From contig JASWJB010000146.1 of NCBI GenBank assembly GCA_032433595.1, forward strand, positions 1-64,000: DNA of 64,000 nt, read 5' to 3'. This DNA is from Conoideocrella luteorostrata (Eukaryota > Ascomycota > Sordariomycetes > Hypocreales > Clavicipitaceae). A program made the translations under genes and the position numbers. Of the stretch, positions 31,989 through 43,336 are shown piece after piece (position 1 is the first letter of the stretch; the number at the start of each line of letters is the position of its first letter). The notes below the pieces were generated by a model that saw only the letters and a program-made list of their open reading frames with translations, made no database searches and was not told where the DNA came from.

Positions 31989-32261
31989 TGTCGGAAGCGA
32001 CAGTATGGAAGTGAATTGGAAGGGAAAATAATAAGCATGTAAATTGGTGAATATTGATGATGATGATAGATGTTGATTCCCCTTCTAATTCCCGTCTAAA
32101 TGCTTCCTTTTATGGCTGCTTTCCTTCCTGCCTCCGATATCTTGTATTCCTCGTATTATTGACCGTTCCGAGGCCTTGACCAAATTTCTCCGTAGTATTC
32201 GATAATCCTTCCACTAGTCATCCTTCCACTAGTCAATGCCAATAACCTCTTCTATCCGACA
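31989..32261. mobile_element. Solo LTR, family 1 copy 2, with near-perfect target duplication
   Basis: 273 bp from TGTCGGAAGC to TATCCGACA; the ends form the inverted pair TGTCGGA/TCCGACA. It is flanked by GATAT (31984-31988) and GATGT (32262-32266), a 5-bp target duplication with one change. Similar along its length to the copy at 25133-25391. No internal coding sequence remains, consistent with LTR-LTR recombination. Confidence 0.68.
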
Positions 32262-32804
32262 GATGTATTATATCGAGAAGAAGCCCGCTGCAGGCGGCCC
32301 CCGGAGGAAAAAAAAAAAGGTCCCATAAGATAATCGTAAAATCATTAGCAGTAGCATTATCAGCAGCGGCGGCGGTAGCATCGCCAGCAGCAGCAGCGTA
32401 GTCAACAAGTTCGAAGCTTTCCCTGCGCTTAGAGGTCGATACATTCGACAGCATCGGGGTCTCGTAGTGTTAGCGCATGTCGTCTATTTGTTACTGTAGC
32501 CTACTAAATTAACAGAATTAAGGCCTTTTTCACACTTTTCATCAATCATAATGACGGGAGTCAAATAACTAAATTGTCTGCGGTCTCCGACGCATTCCAT
32601 GCACCTATGGTGTCTATGAAATCGCCAGCATAAAGTACTAGTATTTAAAAAAAAACATGGTATGTTGGCATGCCACGACACTAGATGCTGGGTATATTTG
32701 CTTCCCTCAAAACCTTTTCCGCCTGCTCTATATCCAAAAGCTTTTGCTGCCAGTCTGGCACAGCAGGTTCCGCTGGAAGGGGAATCGAATTCCTGTTCTG
32801 TCCA

Positions 32805-33056
32805 TCACGTCAGCTGCGGCACGGTTGATCGAAATGTCGTACTCACATGGTCTGAACCGGCTGCTTCGTGGTCAATGTATATAACATAGATATTCCTCCT
32901 GAAAGATACTTTGACCCGTGTTTTGCCGTACTTTCTTAAGAGCCATCCCGACAGGACCTGCGGATGAATGCGATCTGGGTGCTGGGTAAGAACGAGGTGT
33001 TTACTGTCTTCTCGCACTAGCTTCAACTCGCACGGCGACGTAATATGCGCTTCCAT
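32805..33056 (-). CDS. Candidate small hypothetical protein (83 aa)
   Basis: Open from the ATG at 33056 (MEAHITSPCELKLV) to a TGA at 32805-32807. The composition looks protein-like (SGWLLRKYGKTRVKVSFRRN), but no family is recognised. A GTGAGT donor occurs near the 3' end (after GSDH), so a further exon ending in SKSFWI is possible. The frame also stays open upstream without an ATG, so a 5' exon may exist. Could equally be a chance frame or decayed gene. Confidence 0.28.
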   Translation of the reverse strand: MEAHITSPCELKLVREDSKHLVLTQHPDRIHPQVLSGWLLRKYGKTRVKVSFRRNIYVIYIDHEAAGSDHVSTTFRSTVPQLT

Positions 33057-33267
33057 TAAACTAAATGTATGGGTAAGTGATGGTGGAATTTTGCATCTGA
33101 GTTGCGTGTCGCCATTGCTGTCCCTGCCAGACCAGCAGGCGGAATATATAGAAAGCGTTGAATAGGCTGGCAAAGACTCGGTCAACCCTCCCCCACTTCG
33201 GCGAAGTGGAATAATTGCTGAGGCCTGACACTTAAAACCCCCGTCTCAGCTAGTCGTCATGCAGCCT

Positions 33268-33311
33268 CCCACCTTTCGCCCACCTTTCGTCCACCTTTCG
33301 CCCCCCTTCCG
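33268..33311. repeat. Short CCACCTTTCG repeat, 3-4 copies
   Basis: CCACCTTTCGCC, CCACCTTTCGT and CCACCTTTCGCC follow one another. Confidence 0.7.
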
Positions 33312-34301
33312 ATCCCATGAGACAAGAGGTATATCCATATTGCTTCCTCCAATTAACTCTATTCAATACGTATTGGAATATACTGCTTAGAATATTTATA
33401 AATTAATTACCAAGGTTGTAGCAAGATCAGGTAGCCCGTTTGGTAGGTCTATGGTCTGACTAGATGAAAGAGAGGAGGGGGAAAAAGCCTGGTTGGGCTG
33501 TGTCAGATTTTGAGCCCGGTTCCGTGTGAAGACGCCCGAAATGTCAGCACACCAATTTAAACGTCATCAGTGAGCCTTGATCAGCGTTCAGTGGGCTTGC
33601 CCGTGACGCCTTGGCGTGTTGCTGCAGTCAGCCCGGCCGTACAAATGCGGCCATTGCTCGCGTGGTGGATGGTGCTTCCCGCTTTTCTGATTGATTGAAG
33701 ATTGTCAGCTCGTGGTGCCCGCGCTCTGTCAGGCGGTCTACGGTACCGTTGGTCCATTCTTCAGAGCTTTACAGGGTTTGAAGAGGTGTGCGAGCGAGAC
33801 AAATTTCTTTTCCTACCCACCGCGCGATGCTCTCACATTGGTGGCGTTGTCCTGCGGCGGCCATGTCGCCACGCCACAACCTGCCAGTTGTCTTTGCAGA
33901 GTCGCAGTCGCGAGAGTTTTTGCCCCAGATCAGTGTCAGTCCATAATGCCTGTCGCTTCTTCCGGGAAATGATGCCATTGCTCTTGACGAATAAGCGCCA
34001 CAGCTTGTGGATGTGTGTTGTGCGCGGTGAGTGGCGGCGTGTGAATCAGGCTGGCTCGTCAGTACAGCCGCAGGATCAAATAGAAATGCTTTCTCCGTGT
34101 AGTCTCGAGTGTTACGAATGCCTACACCAATTGTTTGTTTGTTTTTATGACCCATCTGTTCACAGACGTGACTTTTCGGCACCCATCGCTCCCCTCCAGC
34201 CAATTGTCATTCCAAAAATAGCCCTCAAAGAAACATCACTGAGCCGTCATTTGGATATAGATTTCCTACCGTCTGCCTGATCAATTCACAGAGGAAGCGA
34301 A

Positions 34302-36176
34302 ATGGCTCATCAGAAAAGAAATACTGAGCGGGCAACTTCGGTTGAGCACGAATTTGGCTTTCAGACGTCCTTAAACCTATCCTCGGATGAGTTCAGTAAC
34401 CCAGACCTCCTCCAAAACATCATGAGCGCTGAGAGCCTCCGCAAGTATCTCGGCTTGGACGCAGAGCCCTGCTCCAATGTTGCGCTCTCAGTTCGTGAGA
34501 GAATCCTGCAAAGTCTCGTGCACGCTAAACCAGACGATATGACCGACAGGTCGCTCTATCTGCCCATAATCGAGTTTAACAAGATCTTTACTATCGAAAC
34601 CATCAAAGCCTTGGTGAAAGAGAGATACAGTCAAGCAACGAATGCGGAGCTGCAGGTGAAGATCAGTGAGCTCAGTGAGCGACGACGACTTTTAGGGATT
34701 TTTCTTGTCATGAAGAGTCTGCATCGCCTCGACGCCTTTGTTAGGGAAAGTGTAACTGACATTCATTTACCCCTTAAAATTGTCACTTCTTACCTGCACC
34801 ATGATACTCGAACAAGAACTTCCAATGAGATAAACACGACTTTGCTCAAAGGCTGGGATGCAAACGAATTGAGGTTGTTTTATGATTATCAACTAATGTT
34901 TTTTGTTCCGTTCTTTGATATACAGAAGAACGGTCTTCGCCCTTACGTCTTAGATCGTCAAGTGCGATTGCCGTGGCAGAGCATCAAGTACAAGACTAGT
35001 GGAGGAAATGGCATCGTGCACAAAATTAAAATCCACCCCAGCCATCATAATTTCACGCCAACTCGGGTGAGATAAGCCACTCTATAGAATACCGTTATAG
35101 TGCCAAATTACTAACTATAGAAAGAAGCCTCACCAGCCGCTGTATTTTGCATTGAAGGAAATTAAGACAACTGATGATTTGAAATATCGTCTGGAGCTCT
35201 CTGCCTTGGAGAAAATTTGTGCCTCAATACGAAAAGAGAAGCATCTTATAAAGTTACTTCTGACCTTTAAGCATGGGTATAAGTTCTATTTCCTTTTTGA
35301 GTGGGCAGACGGGAATCTAGGAGAATTTTGGGAGCTCTTCCCAGACGGACCGACGCGCAGCATGAAGGCCACCGGATGGGCAGCTCAGCAATGTCTGGGT
35401 TTGGCAAATGCCGTCAAACGAATACACGGGCTCGCCACCTGGCAGAAGAAAAATAGAGACGAATCATCATCACAAGGTGCTAGCTGTGCGGATACACATG
35501 AGTGGGGACGACATGGAGACATCAAACCAACTAATATCCTATGGTTTTCATCACATGATCAGGACTCTGACCTCTTCGTGCTATCTGACTTGGGACTAAC
35601 GCGCTTTCATTCCGCGGCAACGAGATCGCTGGTTCTAAATACTGGTATTGAAGGATATACAATGACGTATAGCCCCCCCGAAATGGCCTTACGCGAATGT
35701 ATCTCCCAAAAGTACGACATCTGGTCGCTCGGGTGCGTCTATCTAGAGTTTTGCATCTGGTGGCTGGAAGGGCTCGAAGCCGTACGGAAATTTGAAAATG
35801 AGCGAACGGCGGGTGACGAACATTTTGATGTCATGCAAATAGACGACTTCTTTGTGACCATAGAGATAGATGGAAGGCATCAGCCTGAGGTAAAGCCAGT
35901 TGTCTTAAAGGTACGGCTATCAGTATTAAGGATGAGATTTTGCATTTGCCGGCCACGTGTCGACGACTGACTCTGTTGCAGTGGATTCAACGGTTGCGGA
36001 GCGAGCATCAAGAAGATCCTTTCGTGCAATCAATGCTGAACTTGATCGAACAAAACATGCTTGTTGTCAACAAGGCAGACCGACTTTCAGCTGATTTTAT
36101 TTGTGCTGCTATCTCTCAGATCGTCACAGAGCAAGCACAGCAAGCAAAGGCAGACTCGGGCAGAAGAGCTCAATGA
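34302..36176 (+). CDS. Protein kinase, HGD/DLG type, second member (581 aa)
   Basis: CDS join(34302..35066,35125..35910,35982..36176). Intron 1 has a TTACTAAC branch site and needs the AAAG acceptor at 35124 to stay in frame; intron 2 ends TTGCAG. The N-terminal ~210 residues are helical and unassigned. The N-lobe has SGGNGIVHKI and FALKEIK, the catalytic loop GRHGDIKPTNILWF, the metal motif LSDLGLTRF and the activation end SPPEMAL. The short C-terminal exon is Gln/Ala-rich. The IHPSH insert before FALK matches IHPAH in the kinase at 27787-29686, and both share HGD, DLG and ILWF; overall divergence is large, so the split is not recent. Likely catalytically competent; pathway unknown. Confidence 0.8.
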
Positions 36177-37302
36177 TACATGCACATGAAGCGTGTTTGA
36201 TATAGTCACTGATTGGTATGGGTAAAAAATAGCATTTCAGACAAAAATTGGAAACTGGCTTGGATTACGTGGAACAGTTCGCTACGAATTCGTTTGAAAG
36301 CGGAAAGCATGGCAGCGTCGCAGTGCTCAAGTTAACTCAATTGGCGTCCGATCGATACATTAGGCCGTTTCTTCCGGTGCACAGCGTAGAAAAAACGTGA
36401 AGTGACGCAAAAGGACCAAGATTTAACACCGTTTGAATCACACTGAAAGTCATGGAATGCAAGGCCCAATCGAACACACTGTCTGCAATGCGTGCAGAGA
36501 TTTCGGGTCAATAGTTCTATGGCGGGGCGTACATTTAACGATTGAAAACCGGCGGAAGTTTGAACGTTGCTAAATTTTGCTTAATGTCACACAGCCGCCA
36601 AAAGCGGCGACATTTCCCGCCAGATTCGGAGGGGAGAACAGCGCCTCCCGGATTCTGTCTGTATTGTTAGCCAATAAGTTTGCTTGCTTTCGTGTATTAC
36701 ACTCGTAACAAGGCATCTTTAACAGGGAGTACAGCATATCCCTTGCAGCAATTATTGGGAGGGATATATAGCACAAGTGTCCTTCGCACTAGGATGAGCT
36801 TTTTGGTTGGCGCTAGCCGCGATGCGCCTATAGAGTAGAACAATGATAATAAAATGCGGCGACCGCCTATTTACTAAGACGCCCTTTCCGGCTCCTAATA
36901 CTAATCAATTCACCTGCTGAAATTGTCAATAGCAATGGAAGATATAGGGCAACTTCCGGGGCCAGAAGTCATGCGCATAGAGTCGCTGCGTTTCAAAACC
37001 CCCTATACTGCCGACACATATATACGCAACCACTCCGCCAAGCCCTGAGCTTGGCGCCTTATTGTGCTATATGACCATGGGCGTGATAATCCGTTGGCGT
37101 CTCAAACGACTCTAGCGAGTTGTTTTACAGCTACTATCTTTTCCTTTGTTCTATGTACGCCGTAAGGTCTTGAACCAGATCAGATATAAATACTGTACCT
37201 ATCTCCAACCCATTCAAATCGCCATTACTGACCACGCCTACACTCCTCAACACATAAAAACCTCCCAGTGACTTGAATAACAAGAGAATCCAATATTTTA
37301 AA
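36177..37302. other. Intergenic, no gene supported
   Basis: No convincing coding frame. The 3' part is the promoter of the small secreted protein gene, with a TATA box at 37195-37202. Confidence 0.45.
37195..37202 (+). promoter_or_regulatory. TATA box of the small secreted protein gene
   Basis: TATAAATA lies 101 bp before the ATG at 37303. Confidence 0.5.
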
Positions 37303-37575
37303 ATGCATCTCGCTCAATTCTCTAGTCTCGCCCTCTTCGTCCTATCCGCCGCAGCCGGGCCTCTAGATTCCGCAGTTGACGCTGCGGGTGCAAAACCAGC
37401 AGTTCTAGTGCGTTTTTATCGCCCTTAGGATGCTAATACTAAATTAACAAATGTGTAGGGCAGCCGTCATCAGGGCACTTCATGCTCTATTTCTGGGCAG
37501 ATTGCTCTCCTTAGTGGGTCATGCTTTCCCTTTCCTCGTGGGTTAGTTTCTGCCACGCTCTATAATGCCTACTAG
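37303..37575 (+). CDS. Candidate small secreted protein (73 aa)
   Basis: CDS join(37303..37407,37459..37575). The ATG follows an A-rich leader (TTTAAAATG). Residues 1-19 form a classical signal peptide (MHLAQFSSLALFVLSAAAG). The intron is 51 bp, with a GTGCGT donor, GCTAAT branch site and TGTAG acceptor, and exon 2 keeps frame: GSRHQGTSCSISGQIALLSG, a second Cys, then SATLYNAY at the end. Two cysteines could make one disulfide. The gene is too short for automatic calling; support is the TATA box, signal peptide and typical intron together. An alternative splice (GTTAGT near 37551) would only shorten the tail. Role unknown; size and secretion fit the effector-candidate class, which is inference. 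Confidence 0.5.
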
Positions 37576-37988
37576 GATATAAATGTCGAGATGCTCATAA
37601 GAACATAGAGCCTCTGCTAGAATTACTGCTCAGGGTACTTCCTGTTTTGGATATAAGTATGAATAACTCATTGCAAAATTGGTTTTTTAATTATTCTAAT
37701 GGTCGAGCAGGCAAAATAAGTGTCAGGGTAGGAGACGGCGCGTAAAAGCCTCTGTGGGTTGCCACTCGTTTGTGAAATGGGGAAACCCTCTCTCCGTTTT
37801 CTGTGTTGGGAAGGCAGGAGCCGGTAAGATGGACCTTGAAGCTGAGGCTGAGGCTGATGGGGATAATGAGTGATGGCAAATAAATGAGTTTTGGCTCCTA
37901 TTGAATTTCTGGTGGCGAATTGGCATATCTGGCCCTATAAAATTAGAATGAATGTTGCCTATTTTTGCTGGTTTTGCTTCACAACCCT
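37576..37988. other. 3' intergenic spacer
   Basis: Nothing beyond a short GCTGAGGCTGAGGCTGA run near 37839. Confidence 0.4.
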
Positions 37989-39044
37989 TCAATGCCCTTC
38001 GAGTTTGTGAAATTCTTCCAAGCACCACTTAACCTCCTTTGCAACAAGATCGGGCTGGTACCAGTGCACGTTGTGCCAGCTATGCCGTGCCTCCACCATT
38101 CTCGAGTTCCGACTCAGCCTCAACTGCTTAAACTGCAGCCCCAACTGCACTGCGTCCGCAGTAGCCAAGTAATCGCTGACAAGCTTCCTCTCCTCCTCGG
38201 TTCCCCTGCCAGCTTCCATGGCCAGTTCGAAACATTTCCGCCATTCTCCCGGCGAGTCGCCTTTAATGACGGACACTGGCCTGTCGCCGAGCGGGGTCGT
38301 TTCGAACTGCCTCTTTTCCGCCAGTGTATCCGACGACGGCGTGAGGTTCTGGACTTCAGCAAAGGCCGCCTTTTCCCGCCGGTCCATCACTTCCTGTGGG
38401 ACGGAGCCGTCTATCAGCCCTTCGTACTCCAGAGCTTGTTGCAGCTCGTCAGCCGTCATCCAGGGCGTGTGTTCGCCCTTCCACTGAAATGACATGTCCA
38501 AGCCCATCCACATGCCCCTCATGATCCGCGGCAGCTCCTTAGGCCGGGTCTTGTAGTTGATCTCCGTCACCGTGTCCACGAGCACCATGCCCGCCACAGT
38601 ATCGGGATAGAGATGCAGAAACTCTCGACCCGGTATCCCGCCCATGGAGTGCATGACCAAGACAAAGGGAGGCGCCACGCCGGCCTTTTCGAGCAGAAGG
38701 CGCAGTTCGCTGGCCATGTCGGCGTAGCTCTTAGACTCTGGCGCGAAGTTCTCAGGTAGTCCGGAATTACCGAGGCCTGTGCGGTCGTAGGCATACACGC
38801 GCGCAAAGGTGGAAACATGCCGCATTACGGCTGCCCAGCCCACGGATGCATCGCCAAGGCCCGAGATGAGGATCACGGCGGGGGTGGCTGTGGACCGAGC
38901 AGGGCCAGCGGCGCGGAAGTAGAGGGAGTGTGTGCCAATTGACACGAGGCCGCTGGTGCTGTCTACTGACCAGTCGATGGACGTCATTTTGTGTTGTGCT
39001 AGATGGCCGCCGATGAATCGAAATGCGAAGACGCAGTCAGCCAA
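37989..39044 (-). CDS. Alpha/beta-hydrolase fold protein (351 aa)
   Basis: Single exon. The order of motifs fits the alpha/beta hydrolase fold: a strand and oxyanion-side loop VILISGLGDASVGW, then the DRTGLGNSG loop, then the nucleophile elbow VMHSMGG (Ser ~133; the first Gly of GxSxG is replaced by His), and a candidate catalytic His in ARHSWHNVHW near the C terminus. Asp in VIKGDSPGEW or VLVDTVTE could complete the triad. No signal peptide, so probably cytosolic. The ATG at 38987 (MTSIDWSV) is a good alternative start and would remove 19 residues. Substrate cannot be told from sequence; esterase, epoxide hydrolase or lactonase-type activities are all possible. Confidence 0.8.
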   Translation of the reverse strand: MADCVFAFRFIGGHLAQHKMTSIDWSVDSTSGLVSIGTHSLYFRAAGPARSTATPAVILISGLGDASVGWAAVMRHVSTFARVYAYDRTGLGNSGLPENFAPESKSYADMASELRLLLEKAGVAPPFVLVMHSMGGIPGREFLHLYPDTVAGMVLVDTVTEINYKTRPKELPRIMRGMWMGLDMSFQWKGEHTPWMTADELQQALEYEGLIDGSVPQEVMDRREKAAFAEVQNLTPSSDTLAEKRQFETTPLGDRPVSVIKGDSPGEWRKCFELAMEAGRGTEEERKLVSDYLATADAVQLGLQFKQLRLSRNSRMVEARHSWHNVHWYQPDLVAKEVKWCLEEFHKLEGH

Positions 39045-40320
39045 GAGGGTATCGCGTCTTAAAGCCGGGGTTCGGACTTCGGCCCTAACAGCGTTTACAA
39101 GAGACCCCGCAGCGCGCCGCTACAATGCAACCCGTCGTTAGTATGGTAAGGTTCATTAGTTACTGGCCGGCTATTTCGGGGTTGTGTATGCCAAGAAAGA
39201 CTCCAAATGGAAATCTTGTGCAAGTGAAACAAGAAAGCAATCGTCCAGCAATGTCGCCTACGATCACGCTTGGACACAACGAGGTTGCTCCGCGGCGGGG
39301 CACGTCGACGTTTCGGTCCCTGTGCCATCCATAATCACCGCGTTGAGCGGCACCCTCTGAGGCCTGCCGGAGTTTGTTGGCCGCCATTCCCGCAGCCTTG
39401 TAAGGAGTACTCCGTAAGGAGTAAGTCCCGAGGGAGTGTTGCTGGACCCCGCCTGTGCGCTGTTGAGGCTTAATAGGCGCTGACTGCGGGCTCGTTCTGC
39501 TGTGTGACCTGCTGTGCAACCTTCTGTGAAGTTGGACCGTCGGCCAGCGCGGTGCATGTGCTAGTGACAACATCACAACGGAGCTCCAGCATCGTTCAGC
39601 GCGGTCTTCAAAACAGACCCGATGGTATCGTCTAGGGCTGCCCGAGCAGTTCTTCCACCGGTATAGCATGCACTCGATCCGTTTCTCCGGCCGACAAACC
39701 GATGTTACCTTGTGAGATTATGCACAGGATGATTTGCAGCACACTTCTTTTGGCGATCCTTGACGGATCGAGAAGTGATGACCGGAAACAAGCCCAGCTT
39801 TTCAGACCCGCTCGGCATCCAATTCAATCCGGTACTTTCACGCCCGTGGGTTCGCGCCCATCATCAGCAGCTGGAAATTCGCCTCTGAACAAAACAAAAG
39901 AGGCTAAGAAGCATCATCGTAGCGCGTCACTGGTTTTCGGAAGTCTCGTCAGGCTCTGAACGCTGCCCCTCAAGGAAGTTAAGAATCGACACCTGAATGA
40001 AAGATGTTATCCCGCGACAGATTCCGGAGTACGGAGCAGGGGCTCTCAACGCCCACGCGAAGTCGGCGACCGGCAGACTATTGGCTGGCTCCAGTAAGAC
40101 CCATTTTTCCCTCAGGTTCGTTTCAGTGCGTAGTTACTCTGTAACTCGTCGCGATACCCCCCTCCACAAAGCGGAGTGTTCCTTCGTGCGACAGCAACAA
40201 AGCCATGCCTGGAGGTATACGTGGTAATAACCCGCAAACCGGACTCCACTGCCACTACACTACTCTGTACATCGCAATTGCAACCGCACAATTATCACGA
40301 GTTGCTACGTCACAAACATC
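39045..40320. other. Intergenic with overlapping short frames, none convincing
   Basis: A 169-codon minus-strand frame (39160-39669) and several shorter ones lack family features. Holds the palindromic word GAGTACTCCGTA at 39405-39416 and a related GGAGTACGGAG at about 40026. Confidence 0.4.
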
Positions 40321-41466
40321 ATGAGCGCGGCCCCAGTGCAAGTTTCTTCCCAGCAAACTCCATCCATCAGCTCCCTCATCTCATCATATCCAATCCTCCA
40401 GACTCTCGCGTCATGGATCTCCGCGGTGGATCTATATCGCCTGGCCGTCACAAACCGCTCTCATCATGCTTTCATAATGGAATCTTGTGGCGTCTTCAAC
40501 CGCCTCCGCGACCAGACGCTCTGCGATGGTCGGGGGCTGAAATTACGGCAGGACTTCCATCCCCCCTACGCAGTCCGTGTGGCTGGTAAATGGACCATCA
40601 ACCCCCAATTTGGCAGCGACGAAGAGATCGAGGTGTTTGTCTACAATGTGACGTGTGACGAGGCGGATGCACTGCCTTGTGTTAAATGCGGAATACCCGT
40701 ATGCGAAGAATGCCGATATTATCCTCGCGCCGCACCGCCTACATCGTACCCTGACCGCCGGCCACACCTTTGCTCCTCCTTTGAGCTGTGGAATATAATG
40801 GCCTTGTGTGCGCCGTGCGACGCCGCTGCCGAGAAAGAGGTGAAAGGCAAATTCCTGAACGAGCTATGTGACTGCGATCGCTACACAAGATGGATATGCG
40901 TGCCATGTCGTGACGCAGAGCAAAGGTTTGTAAAAAAGTACTTCAATGAGTGTACTAAGATGGAGTGGAACTGGCATGAACCGGGTGACGATGATGATGA
41001 TGATGATGATGATGATGACGATGACTATGCCCCTTCTAAATATTTCAATGATCATGCATTTGACCGAGCGGTAAGTTCCAGCACCCCTTTACGCCTCATT
41101 AAACTTGGCAACCAAGTTTTGCGCAAACTCTTTGCTAACACTACGGTTCTGTAGTTCTGGTGCTTATGCGGTGCAAAGGTCGATCAAGATACTCGCTTCA
41201 GATGTACTTGGTGTAAGAGACGTCATTTACCAGAGGGGGAATGGTACCGAGAGTTCCGAGATGTTGGATCGAAGCTGCCCTTCTTCGACAATGTAAGTAA
41301 CTCCTGTAGTGTGGAAGGCCTACCAAGGATTCTAACCGGTCTTGTTTGTCAGAACCCAAATTATCCTCGCTGGACCACAATCAGTGGGGAAGATCGTCAT
41401 TATCCAAATCCATATCCAAGGCTAGGATATGCGCGACCAGGAGATGAGGCTGTGACATCGCTGTAA
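40321..41466 (+). CDS. F-box-like, Cys-rich zinc-binding-type protein with poly-Asp tract (333 aa)
   Basis: CDS join(40321..41070,41155..41292,41353..41466). Three exons join in phase 0 with GTAAGT donors and CTGTAG/GTCAG acceptors; a GCTAAC branch site precedes the first acceptor. The N-terminal ILQTLASWISAVDLYRLAVTNR resembles a degenerate F-box. Then follow four CxxC-type pairs: CVKCGIPVCEEC, LCAPC, CDCDRYTRWICVPC and WCLCGAKVDQDTRFRCTWC, suggesting treble-clef or ribbon zinc sites. A run of 13 Asp, encoded by a GAT/GAC microsatellite at about 40988-41026, splits the protein. The C-terminal tail is Tyr/Pro-rich (YPNPYPRLGY). Possibly a ubiquitin-ligase adaptor, but this rests on a weak F-box match. 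The first ATG of the frame is used as start. Confidence 0.65.
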
Positions 41467-43336
41467 ATAGGGATCCGCAGAAAACTAGAGCAATTAGATA
41501 CTGATATGTATTGCTATGACGTGCGAGGACCGGGTGGCAAACATCCAAGGCCCAAGGTACTAATTTCCCTCTTTGTCTCGACTGAAGACTTTTAGGTCGC
41601 TACAGTTGCTACGATATGAAAAAAAAAAAAAACGAAAAGGCTACTAGGACAGAGTCATTGCCGCTTCAAGCAAAATGGCCCCAGTAGATGTGCTCCTTAA
41701 TGTATATAACTATGTGTGTACTCTGTACGGAGTAGTAAATGTCGAATCGACCAGAGCGGCCCCATATTGCCTCAGCTTACTCTCTATAACGGACACCACG
41801 GACGAACCATGGGGCTGACAACGGACGAGGTTTCCGCTGCTCTAGTCGCCGGATATAGAAATATTAAGACGAGAATTGCTTCTGTCAGGAAGATCCGTGC
41901 CTTAAATTGCTTGTCAAAGAATAATTGCTGAAGAAATCAGCCGATTCGAGGTTTAAGCGAGCTCCTAGACGCTATAAATTGAAGGATTTCTGGTCATTCC
42001 AGGGACGAGGCCACAATCATCATCTCCAATCATCAAGCAATTAATCAATTCAATCCCTTTTATTTATGTCAATTTCTACTGTTGCCAAATTGCTCTAAGA
42101 TGCACTCAGCGGAACAGGTTGCGGTATAAGTCAACGACGAGGGCTGTAACATACAAGCAGAGAATGGGTCCATGAGTATTTAGCGAGTAGATAAACACCT
42201 AGGACTACTCGGGCTTGTGGACTATTTCTTCCTCATCCAGTATGCGTGAGATTCCGAGTATGGACCATTTACCATACCAATTAAGACTTGCACTCCTTGA
42301 TCGAAGTAGCCCACTAACAACAACCTCTAGATGGTGGGTACCTCATGTGTCTTGTCTGTATCGTACCATCTAGAATTTGGAATCCAATAGATGGGAAAGC
42401 ATTTATTCTAGCTCAACAGGGTAAGACTCTCTGTCTATTTGTCAAGTTGACTCTGTCAGTACAAGCAGCTCTAGCCACCACCTGGAAGCTGGCTCGTGCA
42501 AGAACGCACCATCAGTAAACAGCGAAAGAAATCCTAATGCTGGTCCGAAAACATTATTTTCATGGTGTCATGACCAACAAGCAGATGGGTGGCGCAAGAG
42601 TATTCTTTAATTTGTAACGGCATCTCTCTTGGACGTTATGGGCTCAGAATGTAGCTATTTCCCGCTCTTGTTGCATTGTGCGAAATTTGCAAAATTGGGT
42701 TTGAGAGTCTATACACGCCAACGCATCATATGATAGTCAGACAGACAAACCCACCCATCCCCTTCCATTACACTCTCAGCGCCCATGCTCAGGCTCCATT
42801 GTTCCCGGGAGTATACGGCGCCACAAGCGGCACTTCCTCATTTTCCATGGAGCTGGACACGGTGCGGAGCCCAGAGACGCTGCAGTCAAATTTGGGCGTT
42901 AAACCGCTACTTGCCCGCGTGGCCATTGCCCGGCCTTGCGGCCATGATTAACTTATTTCTTTGCGGACGTAGCGTCGTAGATAACAACCATCCGTCACTG
43001 CGCGCACCGTGATCGGAGTCGCCGACAGACAGTAGCAAAATGACACCAAAGAGTGAATCAAACCGCCAAAATACGACGCAACATCACATCAGCTCTCTAT
43101 ACCCGAGCATCCTCGTCGCCCTGCCATCGCTGATATCCAAGTTCCGGCCATTCCACGCTGCATCTACAACGGGGAAAGAACCCCTTGGTGGGCATTCCTC
43201 CATTCTTCCTCATCATATGGCGCAGGCCGCTGGCTGTTCTCAGGCTTTACGAATATCCTGCGAGTTTGAGATATTCCCGCTCACAAACACCACAAGAACA
43301 GCGGCGTACCTAAAATTGGATCAGCATCACATGGCG
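41467..43336. other. Long intergenic stretch, no gene supported
   Basis: An A run at 41619-41632 and the word TACGGAGTA at 41726-41734 are visible. The frame 43040-43342 (100 codons) overlaps the 3' end of the next gene and has no family. Confidence 0.4.

Larger units (their letters stand above)
32262..34301. other. Gene-poor stretch upstream of the second kinase
   Basis: Holds a GCAGCGGCGG-type triplet-rich patch at ~32350-32400, an A run at 32647-32655, the small candidate gene at 32805-33056 and the short repeat at 33268-33311. A 192-codon frame at 33702-34280 begins with TTG, has no family resemblance and ends just before the kinase start; not called. Confidence 0.4.

Noticed and set aside
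33702..34280. 192-codon plus-strand frame upstream of the kinase
   Set aside because: Starts with TTG, no domain and no in-frame splice to the kinase; most likely the 5' region of that gene.
39160..39669. 169-codon minus-strand frame
   Set aside because: Arg/Ser/His-heavy composition typical of antisense GC-rich DNA, no family, overlapping frames on both strands.
40981..41030. Poly-Asp codons as a frameshift or assembly error
   Set aside because: The frame is intact on both sides and the Cys motifs continue after it, so it is a genuine in-frame microsatellite.
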